From positions 108,171,766-108,235,765 of the forward strand of contig NC_073744.1 of NCBI RefSeq assembly GCF_029784135.1: a stretch of DNA of 64,000 nucleotides, written 5' to 3'. The notes under the pieces are model-generated. The model saw nothing but the letters and a program-made list of their open reading frames with translations. It did not search any database and was not told the origin of the DNA. The DNA is from Toxorhynchites rutilus septentrionalis. Lineage: Eukaryota; Arthropoda; Insecta; Diptera; Culicidae. Positions 28,619 through 41,145 of this stretch are shown piece after piece; the stretch's first letter is position 1; every line of letters starts with the position of its first letter. The position numbers and the translations under genes are program-made.

Positions 28619-29790
28619 AGTCAAACAATTTTCGATACTAATAGCAAGCACAATTACGAACAGTCAGCAAACAAATAAATAACTTAACTCAGACAAGTGT
28701 AACGATAGTAATGAACCCTTAATCTAACAAAAACGAGAATAACAATAATTAAAATGGAGAACAAAATCTTAATAAAGACTATGGTTATAAATAACAAAAA
28801 GAATATGTAACAAATATTTAATACTAATAAACTTTCATGGTATCGGTAACAAATTTAATAATCGATGAGTCATGTACGGCGTGAACTTTTATGGATGCAG
28901 TTAAATAATATTATCACACGCGGAGTCCGTTCACATAGTTCAATTAGTGGAGAGCAATAGACGATCTTTTACAAACACGCGAAGTACTAGAGCAATACGA
29001 TTTTTTTTTTGCTATGGAATAATGTGACCCGGTTCAGTTTACGAAATAATTCTCCCCGGGGTTGTGAGAACGAGTGCTATCCAGATTTATTGAATGATTG
29101 GCCAAAGATCATTTCGCGATGGTTCATCTCACAATTTCATACGATTAATTCATAAACAGAAGCAAATCAACTTTCATAAAAAAAGAGTTGTTGGGAAGTA
29201 CTCGTTTAAGCGTGATGATCGAAGATTAATCACAATACTTCTATTTTATTTTGAATCAATTGCTTTCCAGACGACCTTGAAGGCTGTGTCCTTGTACATG
29301 GTGATAGTGTCTACGTTTATATTAGTTCTCTTGAATCAATCTGGTATATCTGGTGTGCTATAAAGAGATATATCTATTGCATTGTCTAATTTGTTGTGTC
29401 CAAGTGCGCGTTCATGCTAGGCATAACTGCTCTACTATGGATATATAAACGATTAAATAATTATTAATAATCGATTACGGACGGTAAGTAGGCATTATTT
29501 AGGACATCGAAACAGTTGGTTAATTTTTTTTATAACTATATAATATTTTTAATTATTTCTTTATTTTTGATTGCGCATCCTTCGCCTGAATGATTTTTTC
29601 CTCATTTCCATAATTTGCTGGGAAATGAGTAGGACAATTATTTTCTGGAGAATTTGTTGGACAATATTTGTCTAACAGAGTAGGACCAATAAATAACCAC
29701 GAAATATAAATAACCATGGGTACATTTTGAGATTCGACTCATAATTTTACACACGCAACATGGCGGACAAGAAAATTTATTATTTAATTT

Positions 29791-29982
29791 TCAGGCTTTT
29801 AAATCACTTGCTGAGAAAACACCGAGGTTTCTTCCTTTAAAATCTGAAATTTCATAGGAACTGGATCCTTTCCGAGACAGAATAACGCATGGTTCATATA
29901 CTTCACCTAATTTGGCGTTGAAATTATCCTTAGCTGAGGATTGGTGGAAAGTTCTTTTATAAACCCGTTGACCTATACACAA
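29791..29982 (-). pseudogene. Integrase C-terminal remnant (inverted arm)
   Basis: A frame of 63 codons (VYKRTFHQSSAKDNFNAKLG...GKDLKA-like ending), identical to 41904-42095 in the direct arm. It is the tail after the integrase core. The core between DVFSKYC and this tail is deleted in both arms. The leading residues come from the deletion junction and are not a start. Confidence 0.75.
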
Positions 29983-30144
29983 TATTTCGAAAATACGTCC
30001 ATGAGAACAAGCAAATGGACGTTGCCTCGAGCACTTCTCGGAAGAGATTGGATATAATCCATTGTGAGGATCTGGAATGGTCTGGTCGTAATACGTTGGA
30101 TGCCCATTTCGGGAACAACAGAAGTTGTTGAATGTTTGATTAGT

Positions 30145-31959
30145 TTACAAACATCGCAATTTAATACATATTTTTATGTCCGCAGCCATACGTGGCCAAT
30201 AATAACGTTTTTTAATTTTCTCAACCGTTTTTTCGTATCCAATATGGAATAAATCATCATGCTCTTTCATAAGAATTTCCTTGCGCGATGATTCAGGAAC
30301 ACATAATTTCCAATCGAAGGCGTAATCTAAAACATCAGATTGTGAGGAAACAAGCTTATAAAGCTTTCCTCTCTCAATTTTAAAGTCAATGTACTTCTCG
30401 GGTTCACGCTGAATCGAAATGAACAGCCGAGAGTACCAATTATCTTTGGTTTCCAACTCTGAGATCTCCATTGACCTTGACAAAGCGTCTGGTACAACGT
30501 TCTCTCTTCCTTTACGATGTTTGAGCACCATATCGTACTGCTGAAGTTCGTTGCACCACCGCGGCAATCGAGAGGACGTTCTCCACTTCGAACGCATTAT
30601 GAAGGTCAGGGCTGACGAGTCAGTCACCAGAGTGAATTGAGTACCCTCGATGTAACACCTAAATTTCTCTATACATCTGAGAGCTGCCAAGCCTTCCTTC
30701 TCCGCGGCATGGTAATTGAGCTCAGCTCCCTTTAGTTTTTCGGAATGGTATGCAATTACCTTCTCATCACCATTCTGTACCTGTGTCAAAACACCCGCTA
30801 TGGCATGATCGCTAGCGTCTGTTTGCACAGTGAACTGTAATCGAAAATCGGGGTTCGCCATAACTGGGGCGCTAATCAATTTTTCCTTAATGGCACGGAA
30901 AGACTTATCGGCTTCATTCGTCCACGTCACTGCCTTTGGTCGATTTTTGAGCAAATCAGTTAGTGGAACGGTAAGTGCACTAAATTGGTCAATGAACCGT
31001 CGGTAATAATTGACCATACCGAGGAATCTACGTAGTGCACGAACGGATTTAGGCACCTCATACGCAACAATCGCGTGTACGCGATCGGGATTGGGTCTTA
31101 TTCCGTCTTTGGATAGGATGTATCCCAAATAAGGCAATTCCGGCAAGCAAAATTTGGATTTTTCCAGATTTATACGTAAGTCTGCAATCCGCAAACGTTT
31201 AGCAAGCTCTTTTAACTTTTCGATATGCTCTTGGGAAGTTCTACTAGCGACAACAATGTCGTCTAAATATACAAATATATTGGGTTCAAGTTCCCCAAAT
31301 CCCAATACTCTGTCCATTAATTTGCTCAATGTCGCAGGACTATTCATTAGTCCAAAAGGAAGTGTTTTGAACTGGAATAATCCCTGTCCAGGAATAGAAA
31401 AGGCTGTGTATGGACGAGATTCCACGCTAAGGGGAATTTGAAGGAACGCTTGACTAAGGTCAATGGTGGTTAAATATTTGAATGATCCCAATCGACTTAA
31501 AATGCGATTTTGATGAGGGAGTGGATGAGCATCACGTTTCGTACGCTCATTCAATTTTCTCGCATCGAGACATAGCCTCACATCTTCGCTACCTCGCTTC
31601 GCAACCGGGACCACAGGTTGTGCCCATTCTGATCGAGACGATTCAACAATATCATCTCGTATCATGTTATCTAAAGCTCTATGGATTTTACGTTGTGTTT
31701 CAGGGTTCCATGGGTATGGGTTTTTCCGTATTGGAGGTTGGTTTCTATATTCATCTTTGATTTCAATAGAGTGTGTGAGTAAATTAGTACAACCTATATC
31801 TCCAGGTGTGGGTACTAAAAATAACTTTTTAACATCGTTCAGTTCTTCTAGCTCTCTGAGCGTAAATTCATCTTCTCCGTGATCTTCTGTTTCGTCTAAT
31901 ACTTCAATGAATGAATCTCGGAGTGAAGGGTAGATTCCGAATTCATCCCAAAACGACAT
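30145..31959 (-). pseudogene. Pol: RT, RNase H and integrase N-terminus (inverted arm)
   Basis: A frame of 604 codons, continuous here while the direct arm is broken. RT: VVPVAKRGSEDVRLCLDARK, TTIDLSQAFLQIPL, FGLMNSPATLSKLMDRVLG and the YLDD box (IFVYLDDIVVASR). RNase H: TVQTDASDHAIAGVLTQV, YHAAEKEGLAALRCIEKF, TDSSALTFIM. Integrase zinc domain begins (HDDLFHIGYEKTVEKIKKRYYWPRM), then a frameshift near 30170. The displayed Met (MSFWDEFG) is internal to the protease-RT junction; the natural protein is Gag-Pol fusion. Confidence 0.88.
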
Positions 31960-32028
31960 ACCTAGGTAACATTGTCGCTTTAGTGAGGGAGCAACAACAA
32001 ATGATACGAATTTCGTTAGTCCATTAAA

Positions 32029-32469
32029 TCAAACAGGAATATCAATTTCTCCTAGCACTTCTACTGGATGACCTTCAGCTGTAACTAAGGTCATTTTTGA
32101 TGGTGTATATGAAAGAGTCAAGTTTGAAATAATTTTTTTGGAATCTTTTCCCAAAATGTTTCTATTTGTGCCACTGTCTAGAAGAGCTATAAGTTTTATC
32201 CCTAGTAAGTCGATTCTAACAAACGGTCTGTTATCACCGTGTGGGTGGAGAAAAATTGTGTTGACCTCCTCGTCACCTTGTGAAACAGATTGTACAGAAT
32301 AGTAACCGCGTTGTCCAAGGATATTACCTATGTCACTTCTGTCAGATTGAGGACTTTCGGGAAATGAGGTTTGACTACTCTGCCTCAAAGAGCAGTCTTT
32401 TCGACGTTTTTTGAAGGACAGTAAGGACAATCCTTTTCTATGAAACCTGGAAACCCACAAGTTTCGCAA
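32029..32469 (-). pseudogene. Protease region (inverted arm)
   Basis: Carries the aspartic protease motif in LIALLDSGTNRNILGK and a downstream hydrophobic-Gly region. It overlaps the end of gag in another frame. A frameshift or stop near 32028 separates it from the RT frame, whereas the same region in the direct arm runs on into RT. Confidence 0.8.
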
Positions 32470-34244
32470 AATATTTTTTTCTCTTTAGCACATTGGTGAA
32501 AATTGTGCCCGAATTCATGACAGTTAAAACAGGTTCCCTTTTGAATTGGTACATATGATCGTAATATTTTCTCTATTGTATTTAAATTTCTACTAGAACC
32601 GGGTTGGGGTTCTTGAAATTGACAATTTTGTCGTGCTTGTAATTGGTTCACATGCTGCGTTTTTGGGTTTTGAAATTTCTTTTGTTGTTGTTCAGGTGCA
32701 TTTTTCTTGTACTCAGAAAGTTTGCTCAAATCTTTGGAATCTCTCTGAGCATTATCTCTCCTATTCCACTGTCGAAAATTATTGTCTCTCCTATCCGTTC
32801 CTATCTCATTAACCTGATTTTCATTACGCTTAAACCCTCTCGAGCTTTCTTTCTCATTACGTGTATACCACTGCCAGTTGATGGAATCAAAGCTTTTCCC
32901 GAACTCTCGCATTATAGCGATCGTCGTAATGTTGGCTGCAAGCATTGCATTTTTATATTCGAAACGGAGGTTACGAAAAAGAATCTGGTATCGTTTATTC
33001 TCATCTAATTGGGAAGTCATACTTCGAAAAATTCGTGTCATATCTGAGTAATAATCCTGAAATCGCTCTTTCGCTCCTTGTTTTCGAAGGTGCGTTTGAC
33101 GTTCATAATAATAATCTAGATCCGGTGGTAAGAATTCTCTCTTCAACTCCGTTACTAGATTATCCCACGTTCCCAGTTCATTTTGAGCATTCACTTCCAT
33201 GTACCACGATCTTGCTCTTCCCAAAAATAAGTGATATGCTGAATTATACAGTTCATCATCGGAGTATCTTTCTGATCTCGCATTGAATGCGACTTCACGG
33301 AGAAAATCATTCAATCGACGGCCGTTATCCTCACCATCGTATCGAATTTTCCATTTGTGAATTGAAAATCGTTTGTTTGCCATGAAATTATCCTGATTAG
33401 AAAACCGTTGTTTTCCTAATTGTGTTGAAACCTTTTCTGATTGAATGGGATCACACCCTTCTACAACCTCATTTGAATTCGCTTCTACTAGTTTTTGATC
33501 CTTTACCAACCAATCTAAGAATTGTCTATACGCAAACTTAGGTTTTGAATTCTCGGAATAATGCGATTGAATCGATTCGGTCGTTCTATCGAATGGTGTA
33601 CTATTTTTCAATGACTCCGATTTCCCTTGGGACTTCACTTTCTTATTATTTCTGGGTTCTAATTTCTCCATGCGTGTTAACAACTGTTCAAGAATTTGCT
33701 TCAATTGTCTGTTCTCTTCGCGAAGCGTAGACACTTCATCCACTTCTAAATTTATCTCTCCACCTACCGCTTCATTGATTAATTCGTGTTCATCCTCTTC
33801 TTCAAGAGGTGGTAACTCATTCGCCCTGCTTTCTCTCGAAGTATTCTCTTCACCTCTACGCTCAGTTTCGCTCTGAAAATTTGGTTCTTCGTGTGGAAAA
33901 CCTGGATTTTCTGAAACGATTGGATTTTGTTCTTCAGGTAATGCATAGCGCATTCTTAGCAAGCTATCATTTACAATATCGATCTCTGCTCTTCGAACTT
34001 CTGGATAAGGTGAAGCAACAGAGTAGAAGGTATTCAAGAGCCTCACACATTGACCTGCGGTTTCCGATATTGCATTTTTATCGGGCTCTTCTGTAGCATG
34101 AACTTTTGCTCTTAGCATACGAAAGAGTAAATGAAGTAGCCGAGATTTATACTTTTGATCCGGAGCTTTTTTATACCGCCTACTTTCTAGAGCGATTTTA
34201 ATCTCTTGCACTTTCCCTACACACGTTTCGAGTTCATCAATCAA
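32385..34244 (-). CDS. Gag (inverted arm, N-terminus missing)
   Basis: 619 codons, lacking the first ~60 residues of the direct copy because the inverted block begins inside gag. It has a coiled-coil/acidic segment (ELPPLEEEDEHELINEAVGG), the capsid-like core (YSDDELYNSAYHLFLGRARS) and zinc-binding Cys/His motifs (CFNCHEFGHNFHQC, then a second cysteine cluster CETCGF...CPYC). The second cluster is in frame here and is lost in the direct arm by a one-base deletion. Confidence 0.85.
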   Translation of the reverse strand: MIDELETCVGKVQEIKIALESRRYKKAPDQKYKSRLLHLLFRMLRAKVHATEEPDKNAISETAGQCVRLLNTFYSVASPYPEVRRAEIDIVNDSLLRMRYALPEEQNPIVSENPGFPHEEPNFQSETERRGEENTSRESRANELPPLEEEDEHELINEAVGGEINLEVDEVSTLREENRQLKQILEQLLTRMEKLEPRNNKKVKSQGKSESLKNSTPFDRTTESIQSHYSENSKPKFAYRQFLDWLVKDQKLVEANSNEVVEGCDPIQSEKVSTQLGKQRFSNQDNFMANKRFSIHKWKIRYDGEDNGRRLNDFLREVAFNARSERYSDDELYNSAYHLFLGRARSWYMEVNAQNELGTWDNLVTELKREFLPPDLDYYYERQTHLRKQGAKERFQDYYSDMTRIFRSMTSQLDENKRYQILFRNLRFEYKNAMLAANITTIAIMREFGKSFDSINWQWYTRNEKESSRGFKRNENQVNEIGTDRRDNNFRQWNRRDNAQRDSKDLSKLSEYKKNAPEQQQKKFQNPKTQHVNQLQARQNCQFQEPQPGSSRNLNTIEKILRSYVPIQKGTCFNCHEFGHNFHQCAKEKKIFCETCGFPGFIEKDCPYCPSKNVEKTAL

Positions 34245-34261
34245 TGATTCCCATGCTTTAT

Positions 34262-34534
34262 CATACTATTCCAGAACGGTCCTGGACGGAACCGAAGCAG
34301 CGACCAGAGTAGTCAACGGCGGGCCCAGACACACCACATAAACACCTGTGAGTAATTGTAAAAAAAAGTTAGAGAAATAGGGACGTTAGGATTCGGTAAA
34401 TAAAAGCCGTCGAAAATTATAAACCACGTGTGTTCCCCCTTTTCGAGTTAATCTTACTGGCTGTGATTGAGCCGACCCTGAGAGGACTAGAGGAGTCCAT
34501 GCGGGCAGCTAGGGCGTAACAGGCCTTTGTTACA
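34262..34534 (+). repeat. 5' LTR, right part, with candidate PBS just inside
   Basis: Matches 52650-52914 with a few substitutions and ends ...GGCCTTTGTTACA. The next bases (34538-34550) read TGGCGACCAACGA, a plausible tRNA primer-binding site; the tRNA is not assigned. The leader runs to the gag ATG at 34921. Confidence 0.88.
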
Positions 34535-34920
34535 TATTGGCGACCAACGAAAAATGTTCACATTTTTCTAGGTTAGCTCGGGGAGGGAAAACTAATAATA
34601 AATTATTGCTTTCGTCGGTGATTCTGGTAATTGAATCCCAGTTCAGCTTTGCTAAACGAAAAAAAAGGAAAAACAGTTCGATACTAATTTCGTGAATTGC
34701 GTGCATAACGTTGGTGAAACTTTTTTTCTTAGAGGCTGCTTCGTTAGGGACAAACAAGTTTCAAAAGTGCTAACCCGAAATCTCAGAACGAGTTCTTAGT
34801 AGTTTCTTTCAAAAATAAAAAGACAGGAGAGTTCTTAAGTTTATTAAAGAAAAACCAGTAAACATATTCGGTGAAATCTAAATTTCTTTTGTATTCAATT
34901 TCCGCCATTTTCATTTCGCC

Positions 34921-36954
34921 ATGGAACATTTCATCACACAATACTTCGGGTTGAATGTCGCGCATTTGTTGGACGACGAGTTGTCTCACGAGTTAATTAT
35001 CCGTCGCATTGACGCTAGCTCAGGTTCAAGAGCATCTTTAGAACGGAAGTGTAGAGCTGAGCTAAAACGGGAAAAAGATGAAAATAAGTTAGAAATCGAG
35101 TATGATAAAGCATGGGAATCATTGATTGATGAACTCGAAACGTGTGTAAGGAAAGTGCAAGAGATTAAAATCGCTCTAGAAAGTAGGCGGTATAAAAAAG
35201 CTCCGGATCAAAAGTATAAATCTCGGCTACTTCATTTACTCTTTCGTATGCTAAGAGCAAAAGTTCATGCTACAGAAGAGCCCGATAAAAATGCAATATC
35301 GGAAACCGCAGGTCAATGTGTGAGGCTCTTGAATACCTTCTACTCTGTTGCTTCACCTTATCCAGAAGTTCGAGAGGAAGAGATCGATATTGTAAATGAT
35401 AGCTTGCTAAGAATGCGCTATGCATTACCTGAAGAACAAAATCCAATCGTTTCAGAAAATCCAGATTTTCCACACGAAGAACCAAATATTCAGAGCGAAA
35501 CTGAGCGTAGAGGTGAAGCGAAGTATTCTCTTCACTTGCTTTCTTCAGAAAGCAGGGCGAATGAGTTACCACCTCTTGAAGAAGAGGATGAACACGAATT
35601 AATCAATGAAGCGGTAGGTGGAGAGATAAATTTAGAAGTGGATGAAGTGTCTACGCTTCGCGAAGAGAACAGACAATTGAAGCAAATTCTTGAACATTTG
35701 TTAACACGCATGGAGAAATTAGAACCCACAATTAATAATAAGAAAGTGAAGTCCCAAGGGAAATCGGAGCCGTTGAAAAATAGTACACCATTCGATAGAA
35801 CGACCGAATCGATTCAATCAAAGGAATCGCATTATTCCGAGAATTCAAAACCTAAGTTTGCGTATAGACAATTCTTAGATTGGTTGGTAAAGGATCAAAA
35901 ACTAGTAGAAGCGAATTCAAATGAGGTTGTAGAAGGGTGTGATCCCATTCAATCAGAAAAGGTTTCAACACAATTAGGAAAACAACGGTTTTCTAATCAG
36001 GATAATTTCATGGCAAACAAACGATTTTCAATTCACAAATGGAAAATTCGATACGATGGTGAGGATAACGGCCGTCGATTGAATGATTTTCTCCGTGAAG
36101 TCGCATTCAATGCGAGATCAGAAAGATACTCCGATGATGAACTGTATAATTCAGCATATCACTTATTTTTGGGAAGAGCAAGATCGTGGTACATGGAAGT
36201 GAATGCTCAAAATGAACTGGGAACGTGGGATAATCTAGTAACGGAGTTGAAGAGAGAATTCTTACCACCGGATCTAGATTATTATTATGAACGTCAAACG
36301 CACCTTCGAAAACAAGGAGCGAAAGAGCGATTTCAGGATTATTACTCAGATATGACACGAATTTTTCGAAGTATGACTTCCCAATTAGATGAGAATAAAC
36401 GATACCAGATTCTTTTTCGTAACCTCCGTTTCGAATATAAAAATGCAATGCTTGCAGCCAACATTACGACGATCGCTAAAATGCGAGAGTTCGGGAAAAG
36501 CTTTGATTCCATCAACTGGCAGTGGTATACACGTAATGAGAAAGAAAGCTCGAGAGGGTTTAAGCGTAATGAAAATCAGGTTAATGAGATAGGAACGGAT
36601 AGGAGAGACAATAATTTTCGACAGTGGAATAGGAGAGATAATGCTCAGAGAGATTCCAAAGATTTGAGCAAACTTTCTGAGTACAAGAAAAATGCACCTG
36701 AACAACAACAAAAGAAATTTCAAAACCCAAAAACGCAGCATGTGAACCAATTACAAGCACGACAAAATTGTCAATTTCAAGAACCCCAACCCGGTTCTAG
36801 TAGAAATTTAAATACAATAGAGAAAATATTACGATCATATGTACCAATTCAAAAGGGAACCTGTTTTAACTGTCATGAATTCGGGCACAATTTTCACCAA
36901 TGTGCTAAAGAGAAGAAAATATTTTGCGAACTTGTGGGTTTCCAGGTTTCATAG
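34921..36954 (+). pseudogene. Gag (direct arm, with true start)
   Basis: The ATG at 34921 follows the leader (MEHFITQYFGLNVAHLLDDE) and is the natural Gag start; the inverted arm has lost it. The core and the first zinc motif are present as in the inverted arm. A single A is missing at about 36929 (GCGAACTTGT against GCGAAACTTGT in the inverted arm), so the frame ends at FQVS before the second cysteine cluster. An internal stretch near 35515-35545 differs from the inverted arm (duplicated GAAGC-like bases). Confidence 0.85.
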
Positions 36955-37796
36955 AAAAGGATTGTCCTTACTGTCCTTCAAAAAACGTCGAAAAGACTGC
37001 TCTTTGAGGCAGAGTAGTCAAACCTCATTTCCCGAAAGTCCTCAATCTGACAGAAGTGACATAGGTAATATCCTTGGACAACGCGGTTACTATTCTGTAC
37101 AATCTGTTTCACAAGGTGACGAGGAGGTCAACACAATTTTTCTCCACCCACACGGTGATAACAGACCGTTTGTTAGAATCGACTTACTAGGGATAAAACT
37201 TATAGCTCTTCTAGACAGTGGCACAAATAGAAACATTTTGGGAAAAGGTTCCAAAAAAATTATTTCAAACTTGACTCTTTCATATACACCATCAAAATTG
37301 ACCTTAGTTACAGCTGAAGGTCATCCAGTAGAAGTGCTAGGAGAAATTGATATTCCTGTTTCATTTAATGGACTAACGAAATTCGTATCATTTGTTGTTG
37401 CTCCCTCACTAAAGCGACAATGTTACCTAGGTATGTCGTTTTGGGATGAATTCGGAATCTACCCTTCACTCCGAGATTCATTCATTGAAGTATTAGACGA
37501 AACAGAAGATCACGGAGAAGATGAATTGACGCTCAGAGAGCTAGAAGAACTGAACGATGTTAAAAAGTTATTTTTAGTACCCACACCTGGAGATATAGGT
37601 TGTACTAATTTACTCACACACTCTATTGAAATCAAAGATGAATATAGAAACCAACCTCCAATACGGAAAAACCCATACCCATGGAGCCCTGAAACACAAC
37701 GTAAAATCCATAGAGCTTTAGATAACATGATACGAGATGATATTGTTGAATCGTCTCGATCAGAATGGGCACAACCTGTGGTCCCGGTTGCGAAGA
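36839..37796 (+). pseudogene. Protease and start of RT (direct arm)
   Basis: The protease (LIALLDSGTNRNILGKG), linker, and RT start (RKNPYPWSPETQRKIHRAL, SEWAQPVVPVAK) are in one frame. It ends because 13 bp present in the inverted arm are missing after VPVAK, between two GCGAAG repeats, which shifts RT into the frame used from 37798. Confidence 0.85.
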
Positions 37797-37797
37797 T

Positions 37798-38643
37798 GTG
37801 AGGCTATGTCTCGATGCGAGAAAATTGAATGAGCGTACGAAACGTGATGCTCATCCACTCCCTCATCAAAATCGCATTTTAAGTCGATTGGGATCATTCA
37901 AATATTTAACCACCATTGACCTTAGTCAAGCGTTCCTTCAAATTCCCCTTAGCGTGGAATCTCGTCCATACACAGCCTTTTCTATTCCTGGACAGAGATT
38001 ATTCCAGTTCAAAACACTTCCTTTTGGACTAATGAATAGTCCTGCGACATTGAGCAAATTAATGGACAGAGTATTGGGATTTGGGGAACTTGAACCCAAT
38101 ATATTTGTATATTTAGACGACATTGTTGTCGCTAGTAGAACTTTCCAAGAACATATCGAAAATTTAAAAGAGCTTGCTAAACGTTTGCGGATTGCAGACT
38201 TACGTATAAATCTGGAAAAATCCAAATTTTGCTTGCCGGAATTGCCTTATTTGGGATACATCCTATCCAAAGACGGAATAAGACCCAATCCCGATCGCGT
38301 ACACGCGATTGTTGCGTATGAGGTGCCTAAATCCGTTCGTGCACTACGTAGATTCCTCGGTATGGTCAATTATTACCGACGGTTCATTGACCAATTTAGT
38401 GCACTTACCGTTCCACTAACTGATTTGCTCAAAAATCGACCAAAGGCAGTGACGTGGACGAATGAAGCCGATAAGTCTTTCCGTGCCATTAAGGAAAAAT
38501 TGATTAGCGCCCCAGTTATGGCGAACCCCGATTTTCGATTACAGTTCACTGTGCAAACAGACGCTAGCGATCATGCCATAGCGGGTGTTTTGACACAGGT
38601 ACAGAATGGTGATGAGAAGGTAATTGCATACCATTCCGAAAAA
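37798..38643 (+). pseudogene. RT and start of RNase H (direct arm, cut by A2)
   Basis: Continues RT from EDVRLCLDARKLNERT through the YLDD box to RNase H (VQTDASDHAIAGVLTQV, KVIAYHSEK). There the family A element A2 enters, and the last codons of the displayed frame belong to A2. The frame resumes at 41146 (LKGAELNYHAAEKE). Confidence 0.88.
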
Positions 38644-41145
38644 CAGGAAGTGGGTTATATCTATGGTATAACCGCAAGGGTGACGTAGGACTATCGTTGA
38701 TTTAGAGACCATTTGTTCGAAGTTGAATCTAAATCCATTCTGAATGAATGAATAAATGAATATTTGGGGGACTTCGAAAACGAGAGCGTTACGTTGGAGG
38801 CACAAGGTTTTATGCATCCAAAATAGGATACGAAAAACCTTGTTCTGAAGAATAATCTTCAGAAGCTAACCTGCTAACTGTACTTGATTGACAAATCACA
38901 AACCCAAATGTAATATATATTTTATGGATAGAAAACATTAAAATAAACTCTTTCGCTTGAATGTAATTTTCAATTCCAAGGGGAACTGGCAGATTATTTT
39001 CCAGCAACGATTAGATATTTCCACATTTTCCTCGATACTGGAAGCCCACCAGTCGTTAATACTAACTCGATAACCACCTTTTAATAGTACTTGATTGAAA
39101 AATATTTGGTCACAGTGTAACATGGATAGAAAACATTCAATTAAACTCTTTCACATTAATATATTTTGAAAATTCCCAAAGGAACTGGCAGATTATTTTC
39201 AGTAACGATTAGATATTTCCACATTTTCCTCGATACTGGAAGCCCACCAGTGGTTAATGCCAATTCGATAACCACCTGTTAATAGCACTTGATTGAAACA
39301 TATTTGGTCACAGTGTTACATGGATAGAAAACATTCAATTAAAAAACAAACCCAAAGGAACTGGCAGATTATTTTCCAGCAATGATTAGATCTTTCCGGA
39401 ACTTTCTCGATGCTGAATGGCATCCTAACGGAAAGAGTTCTGCGCGTGTATGTGTCGATTGCGGGCGCATACAATATTGGGTACGGAAATATCCTACTGA
39501 TGGGGAAGAATAATCTTCTGAAGCTATTCTGTTAATTGCGATTGATTGAAAAACCACAAAACCAAATGTATTTGGTCACAGTGTTACATGGATAGAAAAC
39601 ATTCAATTAAATCTTTCACATGAATATATTTTGAAAATTCCCAAAGGAACTGGCAGATTATTTTCAGTAACGATTAGATATTGCCACAATTTCTTCGATA
39701 CTGGAAGCCCACCAGTGGTTAATGCCAACTCGATAACCACCTGTTAATAGCACTTGATTGAAACATATTTGGTCACAGTGTTACATTGATAGAAAACATT
39801 CAAATAAACTCTTTCACATGAATGTATTTTTAAATTCCCAGAGGAACTGGCAGATTATTTTCCAGCAATGATTAGATCTTTCCGGAACTTTCTCGATGCT
39901 GAATGGCATCCTAACGGAAAAAGTTCTGCGCGTGTATGTGTCGATCCTTCGCCGTCCACCTCCTCCAGCACGTTAGGCAACGATGTTGTCTTGTCGATGT
40001 CCTCACGAAAAATGAATGTGTCTCACCACCAGAATATCGCTTAAGTATGCTTTTTGTGTGTGATTGAATCGAGAGAAGGTGTGGTTTACGATGGCAATTT
40101 GGAAGGCAAACTAGAGGGGAATGAACTCTCTGAGCTCGGAACTTTCGGCGACTGAGCAATAATCGATTGCGGGCGCATACAATATTGGGTACGGAAATAT
40201 CCTACTGATGGGGAAGAATAAGGAAACAAGCTTCTTCTGACGCTATTCTGTTAATTGCGATTGATTGAAAAACCACAAAACCAAATGTATTTGGTCACAG
40301 TGTTACATGGATAGAAAACATTCAATTAAACTCTTTCACATGAATATATTTTGAAAATTCCCAAAGGAACTGGCAGATTATTTTCAGTAACGATTAGATA
40401 TTGCCACAATTTCCTCGATACTGGAAGCCCACCAGTGGTTAATACTAACTCGATAACCACCTTTTAATAGTACTTGATTGAAACATATTTGGTCACAGTG
40501 TAACATGGATAGAAAACATTCAATTAAACTCTTTCACATGAATATATTTTGAAAATTCCCAAAGGAACTGGCAGATTATTTTCAGTAACGATTAGATATT
40601 TCCACATTTTCCTCGATACTGGAAGCCCACCAGTGGTTAATGCCAACTCGATAACCACCTGTTAATAGCCGCGCGTGTATGTGTGTGTAGCGATGTCTTC
40701 CCAGGGAACCGTTTGTGGCATCACTCTCCTCCTGATGGATTCCCTTCTGGCCTAGGGTGCACAAACAGGCTCTTGGTGACACCGTTCATCCGCGCTTTCA
40801 TGATAAATAAAGAGCTTCACCGCAACAGCGACAACATGCTCCAATCGCTGTTCAATTAGAACTGAGTGGATTTCCGAGCGCCGCTCGCTTATATACCGAT
40901 TGGTGATTTCAATAGCCTATTTTGAAAGCAATTTTAAGACTATTGAAACAAGTTTTTGGATCAAAAAGTAACAAGTATATAACGCGTAGATATTTTATCT
41001 TTCGAATGAAGTGTTTATCATACCATTTCGTTCAGTTGTTTAGGAGCTATTAACGCTCAAAATCTCGGTCTCCGGCGTAACGCTTTCGTTTTCGAAACTT
41101 TGATTTTACACCCCGTTATAGAAATGAAAGACGTAGTCCTACGTC
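38644..41145 (+). mobile_element. Family A element, copy A2
   Basis: It interrupts the RNase H codons of the host retrotransposon; the uninterrupted sequence in the inverted arm (around 30735) fixes the borders. Left end CAGGAAGTGGGTTATA, then GTGACGTAGGACTA; right end GACGTAGTCCTACGTCA. The pre-insertion site is AAAAAC in an A run, with 4-5 ambiguous duplicated bases. The interior has ~198-bp units (about 38900-39360, 39575-39860, 40290-40665), spacer modules and the promoter-like segment near 40860-40900. Like A1 it has no transposase. Confidence 0.88.
40860..40900 (-). promoter_or_regulatory. Core-promoter-like TATA plus initiator in A2
   Basis: Same arrangement as 8843-8880: TATATAAGCGAGCGGCGC with TCAGTT about 30 bp downstream on the minus strand. 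Conservation between A1 and A2 is expected from common descent, so it does not itself prove function. Confidence 0.38.

Larger units (their letters stand above)
28619..34260 (-). repeat. Inverted copy of the element's internal region (5.6 kb)
   Basis: Reverse complement of 35098-43258 without the A2 insertion. It lacks LTRs and target duplications at its ends. Its right junction is at gag codon ~60 of the direct copy and its left junction about 130 bp before the 3' LTR. Sequence identity is high, with scattered small differences (for example gag wording near 33840 against 35515). It forms a large inverted repeat around a ~0.8-kb spacer. Confidence 0.9.

Noticed and set aside
28064..34534. Two independent head-to-head LTR elements
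   Set aside because: The left unit lacks its own LTR orientation, PBS and target duplication; LTR sequence on both sides of it is in plus orientation and the only ATGT pair flanks the whole block.
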